DNA of 64,000 nucleotides, taken from positions 886,145 through 950,144 of the forward strand of contig CM034134.1 in assembly GCA_019914995.1 (NCBI GenBank), written 5' to 3'. Position 1 is the first letter of the stretch, and each line of letters opens with the position of its first letter. The position numbers and the translations under genes were made by a program. The notes below the pieces were generated by a model that saw only the letters and a program-made list of their open reading frames with translations, ran no database searches and was not told the origin of the DNA. Below, piece by piece: positions 1-10,645 of this stretch. The DNA is from Acanthochlamys bracteata (lineage: Eukaryota; Streptophyta; Magnoliopsida; Pandanales; Velloziaceae).

Positions 1-138
1 AACCTGAACGGGAGCAGCATAGAATCGTAAGCTGACGTAGCGAAGAAGAACAAACCCATTATCACCCGCGACGATCGGCGGTTTGTGGCGGCAGGAGAAC
101 GCAGCACCGGCGAGACGCAATCGGTGCCACAGCGCCAT
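1..138 (-). CDS. 5' end of an unidentified, probably mitochondrion-targeted protein (partial)
   Basis: On the minus strand an ATG at 138-136 opens a frame that stays open for 46 codons to the window edge. It begins MALWHRLRLAGAAF and continues to RFYAAPVQV. The residues are rich in Arg, Ala and Ser with no acidic residue until about position 25, which is the composition of a plant mitochondrial presequence; the RFYAAP stretch could be a processing site. This 138-bp stretch is clearly GC-richer than the AT-rich DNA to its right, as expected for an exon. The rest of the gene lies outside the window, so the mature protein cannot be identified. A mitochondrial translation or respiratory protein is possible but is only a guess. 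Confidence 0.6.
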   Translation of the reverse strand, partial: MALWHRLRLAGAAFSCRHKPPIVAGDNGFVLLRYVSLRFYAAPVQV

Positions 139-1741
139 GGGAAAAACTTTCACAAAGGCCTCAAAGACGAACGAAAACAGTAATTCAATTGTTGTTGTTT
201 CTTCTTGGACTAGGCCAATTTGAAAAGCCCAACCAAGAAATTTACTAAATTTATAACTTTTTGTGCTGGTGTCAAATGATGGGAACTCAGTAACCATTAC
301 AGATAATCTTAAGAATTTAGGAGACTTTTGAGAGTTTAAAATAAAATTTTAAACTATTTATTTTAAATTTTTTTAGAAAATAATTTGATGGTTTTTATTT
401 CAGAAAAAATATATAGAAATTTTATGATTAAATATACTTTTAAACAGAAAAAATCTAATATATAAAAATAATTAATATAGAGAATTGTTTTTTAAAAATG
501 CACTTCTAAATATCCAATCAATTGTTCGTTTGGCTGTCCGTTTTAAAAAGATATTTATTAATTTATTAATTTTTGTAAGAAATTCTATTACATTCTTGAA
601 AATATATTTAAAATATAAAAAAATAAATTTATTTTAAAATAAAATAAAAATATTTTTTAAAAAAATAATTTTTATAAACACTCGTAAACGCCTAAATTCT
701 TGGGAGGACTCTACCACGAAATAATGCACCAGTGGACATTTGGTAGGCCAATTAATATTTTACAGCATCTTATAAACGTATGCATTTCTATCCAAACGTT
801 TATACTGAACATGATTTTCAAAGAATGATATTCTGTTATATTATATAGTTTATAGAATGCTGAAGTCAAATATGATTGAATTCAAAGACGTTACAAATTT
901 CAACATAGCACGATAGCGTCAAATTGTTCACAGAGCTGATTTCACTCCGTCAGATTAGCGGAAAGTTTGGAATTGTTTCCAAAAAAAATTTAAAATAAAA
1001 TTTATTTTAAATTTTTTTTAAAATAAATTTAATTTTTTATATATATAATGCGCGATGTGCTCACAAAATACACTGCACGCACATCAATTACCGAGTCATT
1101 GTATAGAGGGCAGTTACGTCATAAAATATATATTACGTTATAAAATACATATTTTCAAAATTTTAAAAAAATAAAATATCATATTAAAATTTATTAAATC
1201 ATTTCACATGGTGTCCTACTGGACTATATTAGTGGGACCCATTTCTGACTCTGAAATTATGAATTTATGGTACGTTTGACAAATAGTTTAAAAAAATAAT
1301 GTTTTATTTTTGTTTTTTAATATATTTTTTATAAATATTTAAAAATTTTATTTAAAAATTTAAGAATATAAAAAATTCTACAAAATAAATTCTCTTTTAT
1401 TTATTATTTTTATTATTTTTTGAATTAAAAAATAAAGTTATTTTATAAAAACAAAAATAATTTTTGTTCTAAAATTTTTATTTAAAATATTCACAAACGC
1501 TCCTCATTTAACTCTTCTGTGCAACCAAATTAGCTAAATTTCTTTAGTTAAATCTCACCAGCTATTTGAAAAAAAAATAATATTTAATAACAGTTCTTCT
1601 ATTTACTAGACACTAGTAGAAGTAGAAGTTTTTAACAGCGGTTATATGAGTTGATAAAAATTCATTTTTTTCTAAATATCACGTTAAAAAATACAATTAA
1701 ATAAAAAATTACTTTTAATAATAATTGAACATTAAACTTAG

Positions 1742-2215
1742 AGGGGCAAAAATTAGCGAGCTTAATTCAAAATTGATCTATTTAAAATAGATTCGTGTTT
1801 AATCTTTTCCGGCGCTTCAATTTGGATCAAAATAGTTCAAAATTTTAAATAAATTTAGATTGATTCAAAAATTTTATTTAATTCATATAATTATTTATAT
1901 AATATATAATATTTATATTAATATATATATTATTGATTAATTTTTTACTTAATTTATATTTGATAAAATTAATATTTTTTAGATATATGGTATCTAACAA
2001 ATTCACTTATTATCATTTGAAATTAATTTTATAATTTTCATTTTAATAATTTTAAATATTAAATATATCAATTCGAATTTGATCTAAATATTTTAAATTA
2101 TAATTGATAATTTTGACGCATATAAATATATTAATTGAGTTAAAATTAGACTAATTTGATTCAATTATATATAAATTAGTCTGCACTCGATCTATTAATC
2201 TATATTACTAATTCT
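1742..2215. repeat. Degenerate relative of the hAT-type MITE at 6672-7217
   Basis: The segment shares scattered blocks with the intact MITE at 6672-7217 in the same order, including a conserved GATAATTTTGA..CATATAAATA block near its right part and an AAAATTAATATTTTTT block in the middle. The left end reads AGAGGGGCAAAAATTAGCGA, comparable to the MITE's TAGGGGTGACAAAAATCGA. The right terminus is not clear and no target-site duplication was found. It is an old, diverged copy. Confidence 0.5.
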
Positions 2216-2363
2216 AATAAAATATCTCACTTTCATAATTATTTTTAAAAATTCATTTTGAAAAAATTAATTTAAAAATTACTGTAATTGCTGCACGCAC
2301 TACGTTTTATCTCCTGTAACTTTTTAACATTAACTTGAAATAAACAAAGTTAAGAGAATCTTC

Positions 2364-2586
2364 GGATCGTGTTTACTTTGTGCTAAATCTTTTTTTTTTT
2401 ATAAATAATTTAAAAAATAAAATTAAAAAGTTAAAAATATTTAATAAATAATATATTTTTATATTTATTTATATTAAAAATTCATTTTAACTTAGATTTT
2501 AAAAAATAATTTTTAATAAAAATAAATAATTTTAAATTTTTATTTTGTTTAAAAATAATACATTTAATGAGTCGGTAAACAAGCCC
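2364..2586. mobile_element. Tourist-like MITE (same family as 51041-51269)
   Basis: The left end GGATCGTGTTTAC and the reverse complement of the right end, GGGCTTGTTTACCG, form imperfect terminal inverted repeats about 220 bp apart. TTC flanks both sides (2361-2363 and 2587-2589). The interior is almost pure A/T. The right end (TCGGTAAACAAGCCC) is nearly the same as the right end of the copy at 51041-51269. Non-autonomous: no open frame. Confidence 0.5.
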
Positions 2587-3563
2587 TTCATAAAAGCCAT
2601 CCGTAAGATTTTTTAAAAAATAATTGTTTTTAGAAGTTGAAGAAAACTAGTGAAATTTGCATATGATTTGATTCTTATTATAGAGCAAAAGCAAATTTTA
2701 CAATATTATATGTCACGCTCGAGTTTAAAAAAAAAAGGGTATTGTACTCTTTCTCCTATTAATTTCTTATTGAACTTTTTTTTCATCTTCTGTACTAAGA
2801 TTATTCTCTTAACTTAAAAGTTTCTAAAACTAAATTTTAGAAAAAAATAAATACTTCAAATGAAAATTTTAAAAATAAATAAAAAAACTATTTTTTGCTG
2901 AAGTAAATACAAAAAGCTAATGAACTAGAACTTTACATTTAAGTGAATGTTTGATAGAGCTTAACATTTTATTTTCACTCAAATTTTTTATTTCATATTT
3001 TTTAATAAAATTTCTAAAATATTTTATAATTTTTTTAAATTTAAAAAATAAAAAAAAAAGGTTTACATCATATTATTTTATTATTAATTATATTTATTAT
3101 TTTTTGTTGTCAAAAAATAGAGTTTATTTTCAGAAAATTTTAAAATATATACCTTTTCAAAAATACTCTTTTTCAATACACACTTCCAAATATTTCTTAA
3201 GAAAAAAAAGATTTATGTTGAATTTGAACTTTTTAAGGGGATACTGAAAGTTCTTAAACTAAAAAAACTTTCCAAAAACTTATTTTAAAAATTTTCCATA
3301 AATAAGCTTAATTTTTTTATATATAAAAGTTTTATAGCTTACAATTCAACTATACTTTTCAAAATTATTAAATACAATATAAAGAGTTTATTAAAAAACA
3401 TAAAATTAAAATAAACTTTTGATAAGTAATAATAAAAACTACTAAACATGTCCTAAGTGTTTTAAGCTAAATGAAGTTAGTAGAGTAGAATTTAAGCATC
3501 AAATATATTACAATCACAAGATTAAAAATTTTATTAAACTTGCATATAATTTAATAGTAATCA

Positions 3564-5317
3564 TCACCCTCTAGTCCTTATAATGGTGATACTTCCCTTC
3601 CCTGAAGTATGAATCCTTCGGAATCCGATCACTGCCTTGCCGGAGAGTCCCCTACCGCCTCTAGTGGAAGAAGGCAAGCATGCAAACTTACCGACGGGGT
3701 GCTTAACGGGTCGGGTCGGTCGCATCAGTAAACGGGCATTGATATCCGCTAACGTTACTATCTCTTCTGAACCACCTGGCTTGACAAAATTGAACGGGCG
3801 TAGTAAAACCTGCAACCTATTTTTCTTTCTCTGCGCACTGCTCCGTCTCTCCGGTACTACAAAGTAATACATCAATTAGCACATCAGGTGCGTTTTAACT
3901 TTTTTAAAAAATTACTTTTTTAAAAATTTAAAAAATAAAAAAATTATTTAGTAAGATTTATATTATTTATTTTAATTATTTTTAAGATAAAAAATAATTG
4001 TTTTTTTTAAAATTTATTTTAAAAAAATCTTTATTTTAAAGGCATATTTTAAACGTCCGTAACTTCGCTTTCTTCCGCCAAATTTTAATTTCCGGACAGT
4101 TCTTATGTTTCAATTATATAAGAAAGTCAGAACTCTACTTTTACATACAGAATTCTAGTTCTAACTTTTTTATTTACATACTTTTCAATGCAATTATATT
4201 TTTTAATTTTCAACACATTTTCAAAAATTATTTAAACACAAACACTAAACTCTTCTTTCACTTTATTTTTTAAAAAACTCTATTTTTTATTTTTTATTTT
4301 CACAAAACTCAGTTACGGACATTTGAAACACGCCCTAAAAGTACTTTCAAAGGTTCTTTAAATATTTCCGTCTTTTCGGTACTACAAGTTTTTCTATTAT
4401 TAAAATTTTAAATAAAATTTATAATCATAAAAAATTTATTAAAAATTATAAAATAAAAAATAGAAAAGTAAAGTAATTAGCACATGGGTGAAGTATCTAA
4501 TCATATCGACAATAAAATAAATGTCTAACAATGAAAACAATTAGTACCTTATGTACTAATCATACATAGACTATCTAATGAGGTCCCATTACATAAATAT
4601 TTTTCAAAAACTTTACAAAAAAAATGATCTAAAGTTTAATTTCTTGCTCATGCACTATCTATACTATCCAAAAAAATTAGAATAAAAATAATTTAAAATA
4701 TAATTAAAATAATTACCTGAAGTGAACCCTGTCATAAGATCACTACTACAATTTGAATTCCAAATTCCCTGCAATGATAATCACCAAAATTAGAGCTTGT
4801 TTATTTTGTTCACAATATTAACTTTCTGAGTTCAAAATTTTTACTTTTTCAGATAATTTTTATATCTATTTTTTCAAATTCAGCAGCTAACAACTCATTT
4901 CAAATTTATTTCTTTGCATGTTTAGAATTTTCGAAGTGTTTAATTCAATGGTAACTAAATTAAACTAACCTGCAGAAGATGTTGAAGTTCTCCGGTATCG
5001 TCAAACGCAGAAGACGAAACAATTACTCTTCTCAGGTTACACCGTTCTGCAACTGCGTCTTGCAGCAGGTACCCAGCAGTTGATGCTTCAGAAGAAGACA
5101 GCAATGGCGACGATGAACACTCTTGCAGATTACTACCCAGAAGAATGTTCTCATCGTCTGTATCAACTCCAACTCCTCCAAATTCTTCGACGGAATAAAT
5201 CAACGACGGCGAATAGTGAAGATTTAAAAAATAATCCAAGGACTGTTTTTGTTCTTCTTCTTGTTTTGAGAACAGAGAAGAACAAGATGAGGTTGTAGTG
5301 AAGTTTTCTAAACCCAT
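3564..5317 (-). CDS. XRI1: XRI1-like protein (X-ray-induced / meiosis-associated family)
   Basis: Minus-strand gene with three exons: 5317-4970, 4768-4717 and 3856-3564. The joined length is 693 nt, giving 230 aa, and all junctions are GT..AG and in phase. Exon 1 encodes a Ser/Glu-rich region with TAGYLLQDAV and an RR pair (about residues 88-104), resembling the 'YLQDA..RRR' block of XRI1 proteins. Exon 3 holds the conserved C-terminus: FVKPGGSEE, VTLADINARLL, MRPTRPVKHPVGKFAC, then GLSGKAV and a final KGSITIIRTRG. In Arabidopsis, XRI1 is induced by ionising radiation and needed for normal meiosis and post-meiotic development; its biochemical activity is unknown. The protein is shorter than typical XRI1 (around 300 aa), mainly in the middle. 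Intron 2 (3857-4716) carries a MITE and a copy of its own acceptor region. It is probably functional but may be a shortened family member. Confidence 0.72.
4040..4335. mobile_element. Tourist-like MITE inside intron 2 of the XRI1-like gene
   Basis: A 296-bp element bounded by TAA on both sides (4037-4039 and 4336-4338). The left terminus, AGGCATATTTTAAACGTCCG followed by TAACT, matches the reverse complement of the right terminus, GGGCGTGTTTCAAATGTCCG followed by TAACT, at 20 of 25 positions. A 3-bp TWA duplication with GGGC..GTTT ends is typical of PIF/Harbinger-derived Tourist MITEs. It has no coding capacity. Related copies lie at 7399-7682, 7761-8040, 8266-8553 and 55372-55575. Confidence 0.75.
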
Positions 5318-6671
5318 AATTTGTGTTTTCTAACTTGACAGCAATTGCAAAGATAGCGTAGGAGAATTTATATATGAGAGAGTTCAACAGAGACTTTGGG
5401 GAGCATTTTTAAATACTTTTAAAAATATAATTATTTTTTAAATGTTTTTATTTTATTTGGAAAATAAATTTTTATTTTTTTAATTTTAAAAAAATAATAA
5501 ATTAATAACAAAATTTTACTATATATATAAGCTTTACTATACATAATTATTTATATTTTAAAATTTTTAAAAATAAATATTATAAAAATTTTAACTAAAT
5601 ACAGTATGTACTCTTTTGCAATGAAAATTATTTAATAAGTTAAAGCAAACGTCCCACTTCGGTCAATTAAAAAAAAGTTTTCTAAAACAAAAACAAAACC
5701 AGAAGGAAAAAGTTGGCACAAGTGTTTGCCTTAATTTTAATTTTTTTGTGTCTTTTCTTTTTTTTCCGTGATTCGGTGTGTGATTTGGGTTTTGTTTTCT
5801 TTTTCTCTTTAGCACATTCATCATCATGACTTCACTTATCAAAAAATAATTTTTTAATAAATATTTTTAATAAATATTATAAATATAATAAAAAAATTAT
5901 ATATTTTTTATTCTATATTTTTTAAAATAAAAAAATAAAAGTTCATTTTTTTAAAATATAAAAATATTATTTATTTAAAAAACTTTATTTTAAAAATTTT
6001 CCGAACACCCCAAATATTTTAAAAAATTTTATAAAAATATTGTTCTTGAGTAGAATAGAAGACTTCTCTGACATTGCGATCTTTGTTTTTTTCCTTTTTC
6101 TTTTTTCATTTTCAAAATTTTAATTAAGAGATTATTCAAGGTAATAACAAAAATTTTAAAAGATAGTGTCCAAACAAAAAACATATTAGTAAATTTAATA
6201 GATTGGCCAAGATTTTGCTTTGAAATATGACAAATTAAAAATTATAATTGGATGAACTTAACGATTCAAATCACTTAATAGTTTCATATTGATTGATCCA
6301 GTATTTTTTATTATAAAAAATATTTTTGATTCAATTTTTAGCAAACGAATTTTATTTTTTTATCTTAAAAAATTAAAATTACATATGTATATATACAATT
6401 TATTATGAAAGAAGAAAACCTAAACCATAATAATATAGAATTCGTTCATGAATTTATACGTGAAATTCATAGAACAATCACAATAATAACTCTTTCAAAA
6501 GACTCTAAAATCAAAGATTTAGTTTCATAAAAATATTGAAAAGTAAATAAAAAGGGTTTGGCTCATTTTGGTAAATAAAATTATTATAAGGACCAAGCAT
6601 GGGTCCATTTTTCTTTGTTTTCATTTTTTTTTTTTGGCTGATTTTTTTGATTATGATTGATGGGTTTGTAG

Positions 6672-7217
6672 TAGGGGTGACAAAAATCGACCCGACCCAA
6701 AAAGATCGAATTCGGGTCAAGTATTAGATGGATTTGGGTCGATTTTGGGTCGATCCAAAAAATGACCCGAAAAATTTAAACGGATCCGGACCGGATTCGG
6801 ATCGACCTAAAAATAATCCGTTTAACTATTTATATAGTATATATTATTTAATAATTAAAAAAAATAGCAAAAAAATTTGAATTTAATTTGTATATATATA
6901 TTTTTTATTTATCTTAAGTTTAACTAATTTTTATTTAATTTATAAATTTGTCAAAATTAATATTTTTTCTTTTTAAATACATCATAATTAATAATTTTGA
7001 TATATTATTATTAAAAATTAATATTTATAATTTTTATTTAATAATTTAATTATTAAATGGGTCGATCCGAGTTTGACCCGATTATAAATAGATTGGGTTA
7101 TGGTTGATAATTTTGATTCATATAAATAAACGGATCGAATTATGGTTGAATATTTTTTTCCCGATTATTATATGGGTCGATCCGGAACCGATCTATGAAT
7201 CCATATTGCCACCCCTA
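6672..7217. mobile_element. hAT-type MITE, 546 bp, with perfect 8-bp target duplication
   Basis: Termini TAGGGGTGACAA and TTGCCACCCCTA are inverted repeats with one mismatch. The identical 8-mer GTTTGTAG lies immediately outside both ends (6664-6671 and 7218-7225). An 8-bp duplication plus YAGGG ends defines the hAT superfamily. Each arm carries repeated GGGTCGA/TCGACCC and CGGATC/GATCCG motifs and the centre is A/T only. There is no transposase, so it must have moved using one from elsewhere. The perfect duplication suggests a fairly young insertion. Related sequence occurs at 1742-2215 and 26905-26970. Confidence 0.88.
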
Positions 7218-7398
7218 GTTTGTAGTAAATAGGTGGGGGATATTTAGAAATATTTATTGAATAAAAGTTTTTAATTCTTTTAAGATAATTTATTTTATAA
7301 TTTTTAAATAAAATTATATTTTATAACTAATTTATATTTTATATTTTATTTGTATTTTAAATTTTGAAAAATTCTAAAAATTATGCATAATTTTTTTA

Positions 7399-7682
7399 GA
7401 GCGTGTTTCAACTGCCGTAACTGAATTACGTGAAAGTGAAAAATAAAAAGTGAAGTTTTTTAAAAAAGAAATTAAAAGTGGAGTTTAATTTTTATATTTT
7501 AATTGATTCTTGAAGTGGGTTGTAAGTGAATTCAAAAAGAAAAATATAGTAGAACATAAGTTCTATTTGTGTAGAACTAGAAATTCAAATTCATAGTTTC
7601 ATTTATAATTAAAATATAGAAAGTTGGTGGAATTCTAATTCTAATATAAGAAATTAGAATTTTATTAATTTGAAACACGCCT
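7399..7682. mobile_element. Tourist-like MITE, 284 bp
   Basis: Flanked by TTA on both sides (7396-7398 and 7683-7685). Ends GAGCGTGTTTCAA and TTGAAACACGCCT are inverted repeats with two terminal mismatches. The subterminal CGTAACTGAATTACGTGAAA links it to the copies at 4040 and 55372. It is the first of three related insertions before the first AKR gene. Confidence 0.75.
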
Positions 7683-7760
7683 TTAGAGTTAAAAATTAAT
7701 TTATTGAGATTGATAAGAAATGTATACACTAGTCTAGCCATGCCTGTATAATTTTATTTA

Positions 7761-8040
7761 GAATGTGTTTTAATTAATAAAAAATAAACTTTAATTTCTC
7801 CTCTCAAATTTAGATCTCTATTTCAGCTTGAAGTTCACACTTTTATTTGTACGTTCTTTGATATAAAATTTTTTTTCTTCACTTTCAATTTATTGTTAAA
7901 AATAATTGAGACACACATTTAAATTTCACTTTTAACTTACTTTTAAAAATAATTAAACTATAAAAATTGAATTTCAATTTCAACTAATTTTTAAAACAAT
8001 TTTACTTTTCAAAATTATTACGGATATTTAAAGTACGTAG
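7761..8040. mobile_element. Tourist-like MITE, about 280 bp, diverged
   Basis: Flanked by TTA (7758-7760 and 8041-8043). The left end GAATGTGTTTTAATT and the right end ATTACGGATATTTAAAGTACG are decayed versions of the family termini; the right end keeps the ACGGAYATTT block of the 4040-4335 copy. It starts 78 bp after the preceding MITE. Confidence 0.6.
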
Positions 8041-8265
8041 TTAACGATAAAATCAGATCTGTTATTTATCATTTGAAGCCGTGCTAATGGAAGAAATAGA
8101 CCCACGTCTCTTTCTTCTGCATGACCTTTTCGAAATGTTTATTTTTTATTTTTATAATTTTATTTATTAAAAATTATTTTTAATTTAATCATATAAATTA
8201 ATTTAAATTTATTTTTATAATATTATTTATAATAACTTATTTTTTTCAAAGTAGACACATTCTAA

Positions 8266-8553
8266 GAACGTGTTTGAAAACGTCCGTAATTTAACTTTTT
8301 TTATTCAAATTTTAAGTTCTAAATAGTTCATATATTTTAATTATATAAAAAATTTAAAACTCTATTTTTATATACGAAACTTTAATTTTAATTTTTTTAT
8401 TTATATATTTTTTAATATAATTATATTTTTTATTTTTTAATATACTTTTTTAGAATTTATTAAAATATTAAACTATATTTCTATTTTATTTTATAAAAAA
8501 AATTATTTTAATTTTTTACTTTTCTGAAATTTAATTATTAACATTTAAAACAC
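8266..8553. mobile_element. Tourist-like MITE, about 288 bp, ending 137 bp before the first AKR start codon
   Basis: Flanked by TAA (8263-8265 and 8554-8556). The left end GAACGTGTTTGAAAACGTCC followed by GTAAT matches the 4040-4335 element, and its interior follows that copy in order. The right end has lost its GCCC terminal bases (ends AACATTTAAAACAC). It lies within the likely promoter of the downstream AKR gene. Confidence 0.65.
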
Positions 8554-8690
8554 TAAATAAACACAACTGGTTGGAAATCATTCAACTTCTTAACAATATC
8601 TTCATAAAATTTGTCCTAGAAAAATCTCTTGAAAGCTTTTGTGTTAGTTTTGTTTTGAATTCCAACAACAAACAGCAGAGATAAGGAGAA

Positions 8691-10645
8691 ATGGCACCAA
8701 CAGAAACGGCAGTACCAAAAGTGAAGCTCAACTCAGGCCATGAGATGCCAGTACTTGGAATGGGAACAGCAAACGATCGCCGGCTTTCGGACGATGAGTT
8801 AACGGAGGTCTTCGTTAAGGCGGCCGAAGTTGGCTACCGGCACTTTGATACAGCATCCGTGTACGGAAGTGAAATTCCGGTCGGCATGGCGATTGCAGAA
8901 GCTGTGAATAGAGGGATTGTGAATAGCAGGGAGGAATTTTTCGTCACTTCAAAGCTTTGGTGTACTGATAATCATGCCGACCTTGTTCTTCCTGCTCTAA
9001 GGAAATCTCTCAAGTAGCCCATCTCTCTCTTTTTCTTTATTTTCTTTTTAATTTTTTGGTGGTTTTGATTTCTGATAACCTTATATTTCCTAAAATGCTA
9101 CAAATCATAATTCAGTATCAAAATCAATTGTAAATGAACTGACAATTGCATTGGGTTTATTTTTATACTACAAAATTATTTTTCACTTGCTTTAGTTTAA
9201 AAAATTATTATTTGATTTCGGAAGTGTTTCTTTTATTAAAATTTGATTTTGAATAATAATTTTTATATTGTTACTTTCATATATTTTTTTAAAATTTATT
9301 TTTCCTTATTCAGTTTTAAATCACTTATGGACACATAAAAATTTGGCTGAGATTTGTTAGCAGTTCATGAATTTTAAGAAACATTTTTGAGTACTTTTAA
9401 TGAAATCCAAATCAAAGTTTTAGAGTCATTTTTATGACGCTGATAATGTTGCTGCTCTTCATGAAAGGAACCTTGGCCTAGAGTACTTAGACCTCTACTT
9501 AATCCATTGGCCTGTGAGACTGAAACATGGAGAAATCAAAATTCCATTTCCAAAGGAAGACATTATTCCCTTTGAAATGAAGGCAACATGGGAAGCAATG
9601 GAGGAATGCCAAAGGCTTGGCTTTGCCAAATCCATTGGAGTGAGCAATTTTTCATCAAAGAAGCTCCAAACCCTTTTGGAAAATGCAACTATCCCTCCTG
9701 CAGTTAACCAGGTTTAAAATTACAACATTTTAAAGTGTTTCATTCTTTTACACTCTCTTGAGAATGACACTTGATTAAAGTATTATTGGCTATGTTTCAA
9801 AAAATTAGGTTAGAAAATATGATCAAGTGTCATGCTCAAAAAATTAGGTTAGAAAATTTTACTTTTCGTAAAATTTTTAAAATATCTTTAAAAGATTTTA
9901 TTGTTGTATTTTTTAAATTTCGGTAAAATTGGGATTTTAACAACTATGGTCATGCTTACTGAAGAAACTTTTTTTTTAACATACTACCAAAAATCAAAAT
10001 AGTAGAAAAATTTTACTTTTGTAGATCAATATGTTGTAGATAAAGTGAAAAGAGATATAATTGGTTCTTATTGAAACTAAGACGATACAAACATAGATTG
10101 TATTTTGACATTGTTTTTGCGTAGGTTGAGATGAATACATCATGGCATCAAACAAAACTAAGAAAGGTTTGCGCAGAAAATGGGATTCATATAACAGCAT
10201 GGTCGCCTTTAGGATCTTATGGAGGTCCCTGGGGATCATCTGCAATTAAGGACAGCCCTGTCTTGAAAGACATTGCGGATGCCAAAGGCAAGACAGTCCC
10301 TCAGGTGATGTACACTTGTTTAATGAAGCATGCATTGATGCTTACCGTGTGTTCTTTCTAAAGGAAGTGACTTTCTGAAAAGTGAGTTCTTGAGTTTGTG
10401 AATTGTATGTTTTGGTATAGGTTGCTTTGAGATGGCTATACGAGCAAGGCGTAAGTCTTGTAGTTAAGAGCTTCAATGAGGAGAGAATGAAAGAAAACCT
10501 TCAGATATTTGATTGGGAATTGAGTGAGGATGACCGGAGAAAGATCGCCGGAATTCCTCAACATAAAGGGAATAAAGGACTAGAGCATGTTTCTCCAAAT
10601 GGTCCATATAAATCCGTCGAAGAATTATGGGATGGAGAAATTTGA
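8691..10645 (+). CDS. NADPH-dependent aldo-keto reductase, AKR4 family (copy 1)
   Basis: Four exons: 8691-9013, 9468-9711, 10125-10304 and 10421-10645. Together 972 nt, 323 aa, the usual AKR4 length (about 315-325 aa). The fold is a single (beta/alpha)8 barrel that uses NADPH to reduce aldehydes or ketones in the cytosol. The catalytic tetrad is visible: Asp53 and Tyr58 in [11 protein letters not shown], Lys88 in VTSKLW, His121 in LIHWP. NADPH 2'-phosphate contacts are expected at Lys265, Ser266 and Arg271 in KSFNEERM. Closest known relatives are plant codeinone reductase, polyketide/chalcone reductase and methylecgonone reductase types, but sequence alone does not fix the substrate. Intron 1 is 454 bp against about 1.2 kb in the two downstream copies. 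Copy 1 is clearly diverged from copies 2 and 3 and is the older member of the tandem array. Confidence 0.92.

Larger units (their letters stand above)
139..3563. other. AT-rich intergenic DNA with transposon remnants
   Basis: Positions 139-300 are probably the promoter and 5' leader of the minus-strand gene at the left edge. Beyond that the sequence is mostly A/T with long A and T runs and no credible exon. The longest open frame (2951-3247) encodes only Phe, Ile, Lys, Leu and Tyr-rich sequence and is a composition artefact. Two transposon remnants are listed separately. Confidence 0.7.
5318..8690. other. Intergenic DNA dominated by MITEs; upstream region of the first AKR gene
   Basis: No exon was recognised. 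The interval separates the divergent XRI1-like and AKR genes and so contains both promoters. At least four small transposons (one hAT-type, three Tourist-type) occupy about 1.4 kb of it. About 140 bp of non-MITE sequence lies between the last element and the AKR start codon. The minus-strand open frame at 6511-6720 runs through the left end of the hAT element and is not a gene. Confidence 0.7.

Noticed and set aside
2951-3247. 98-codon open frame
   Set aside because: Almost only Phe, Ile, Lys, Leu and Tyr codons; a product of A/T-rich DNA lacking stops, no domain.
3637-3867. Plus-strand frame opposite XRI1 exon 3
   Set aside because: It is the antisense of a conserved exon whose minus-strand translation matches a known family.
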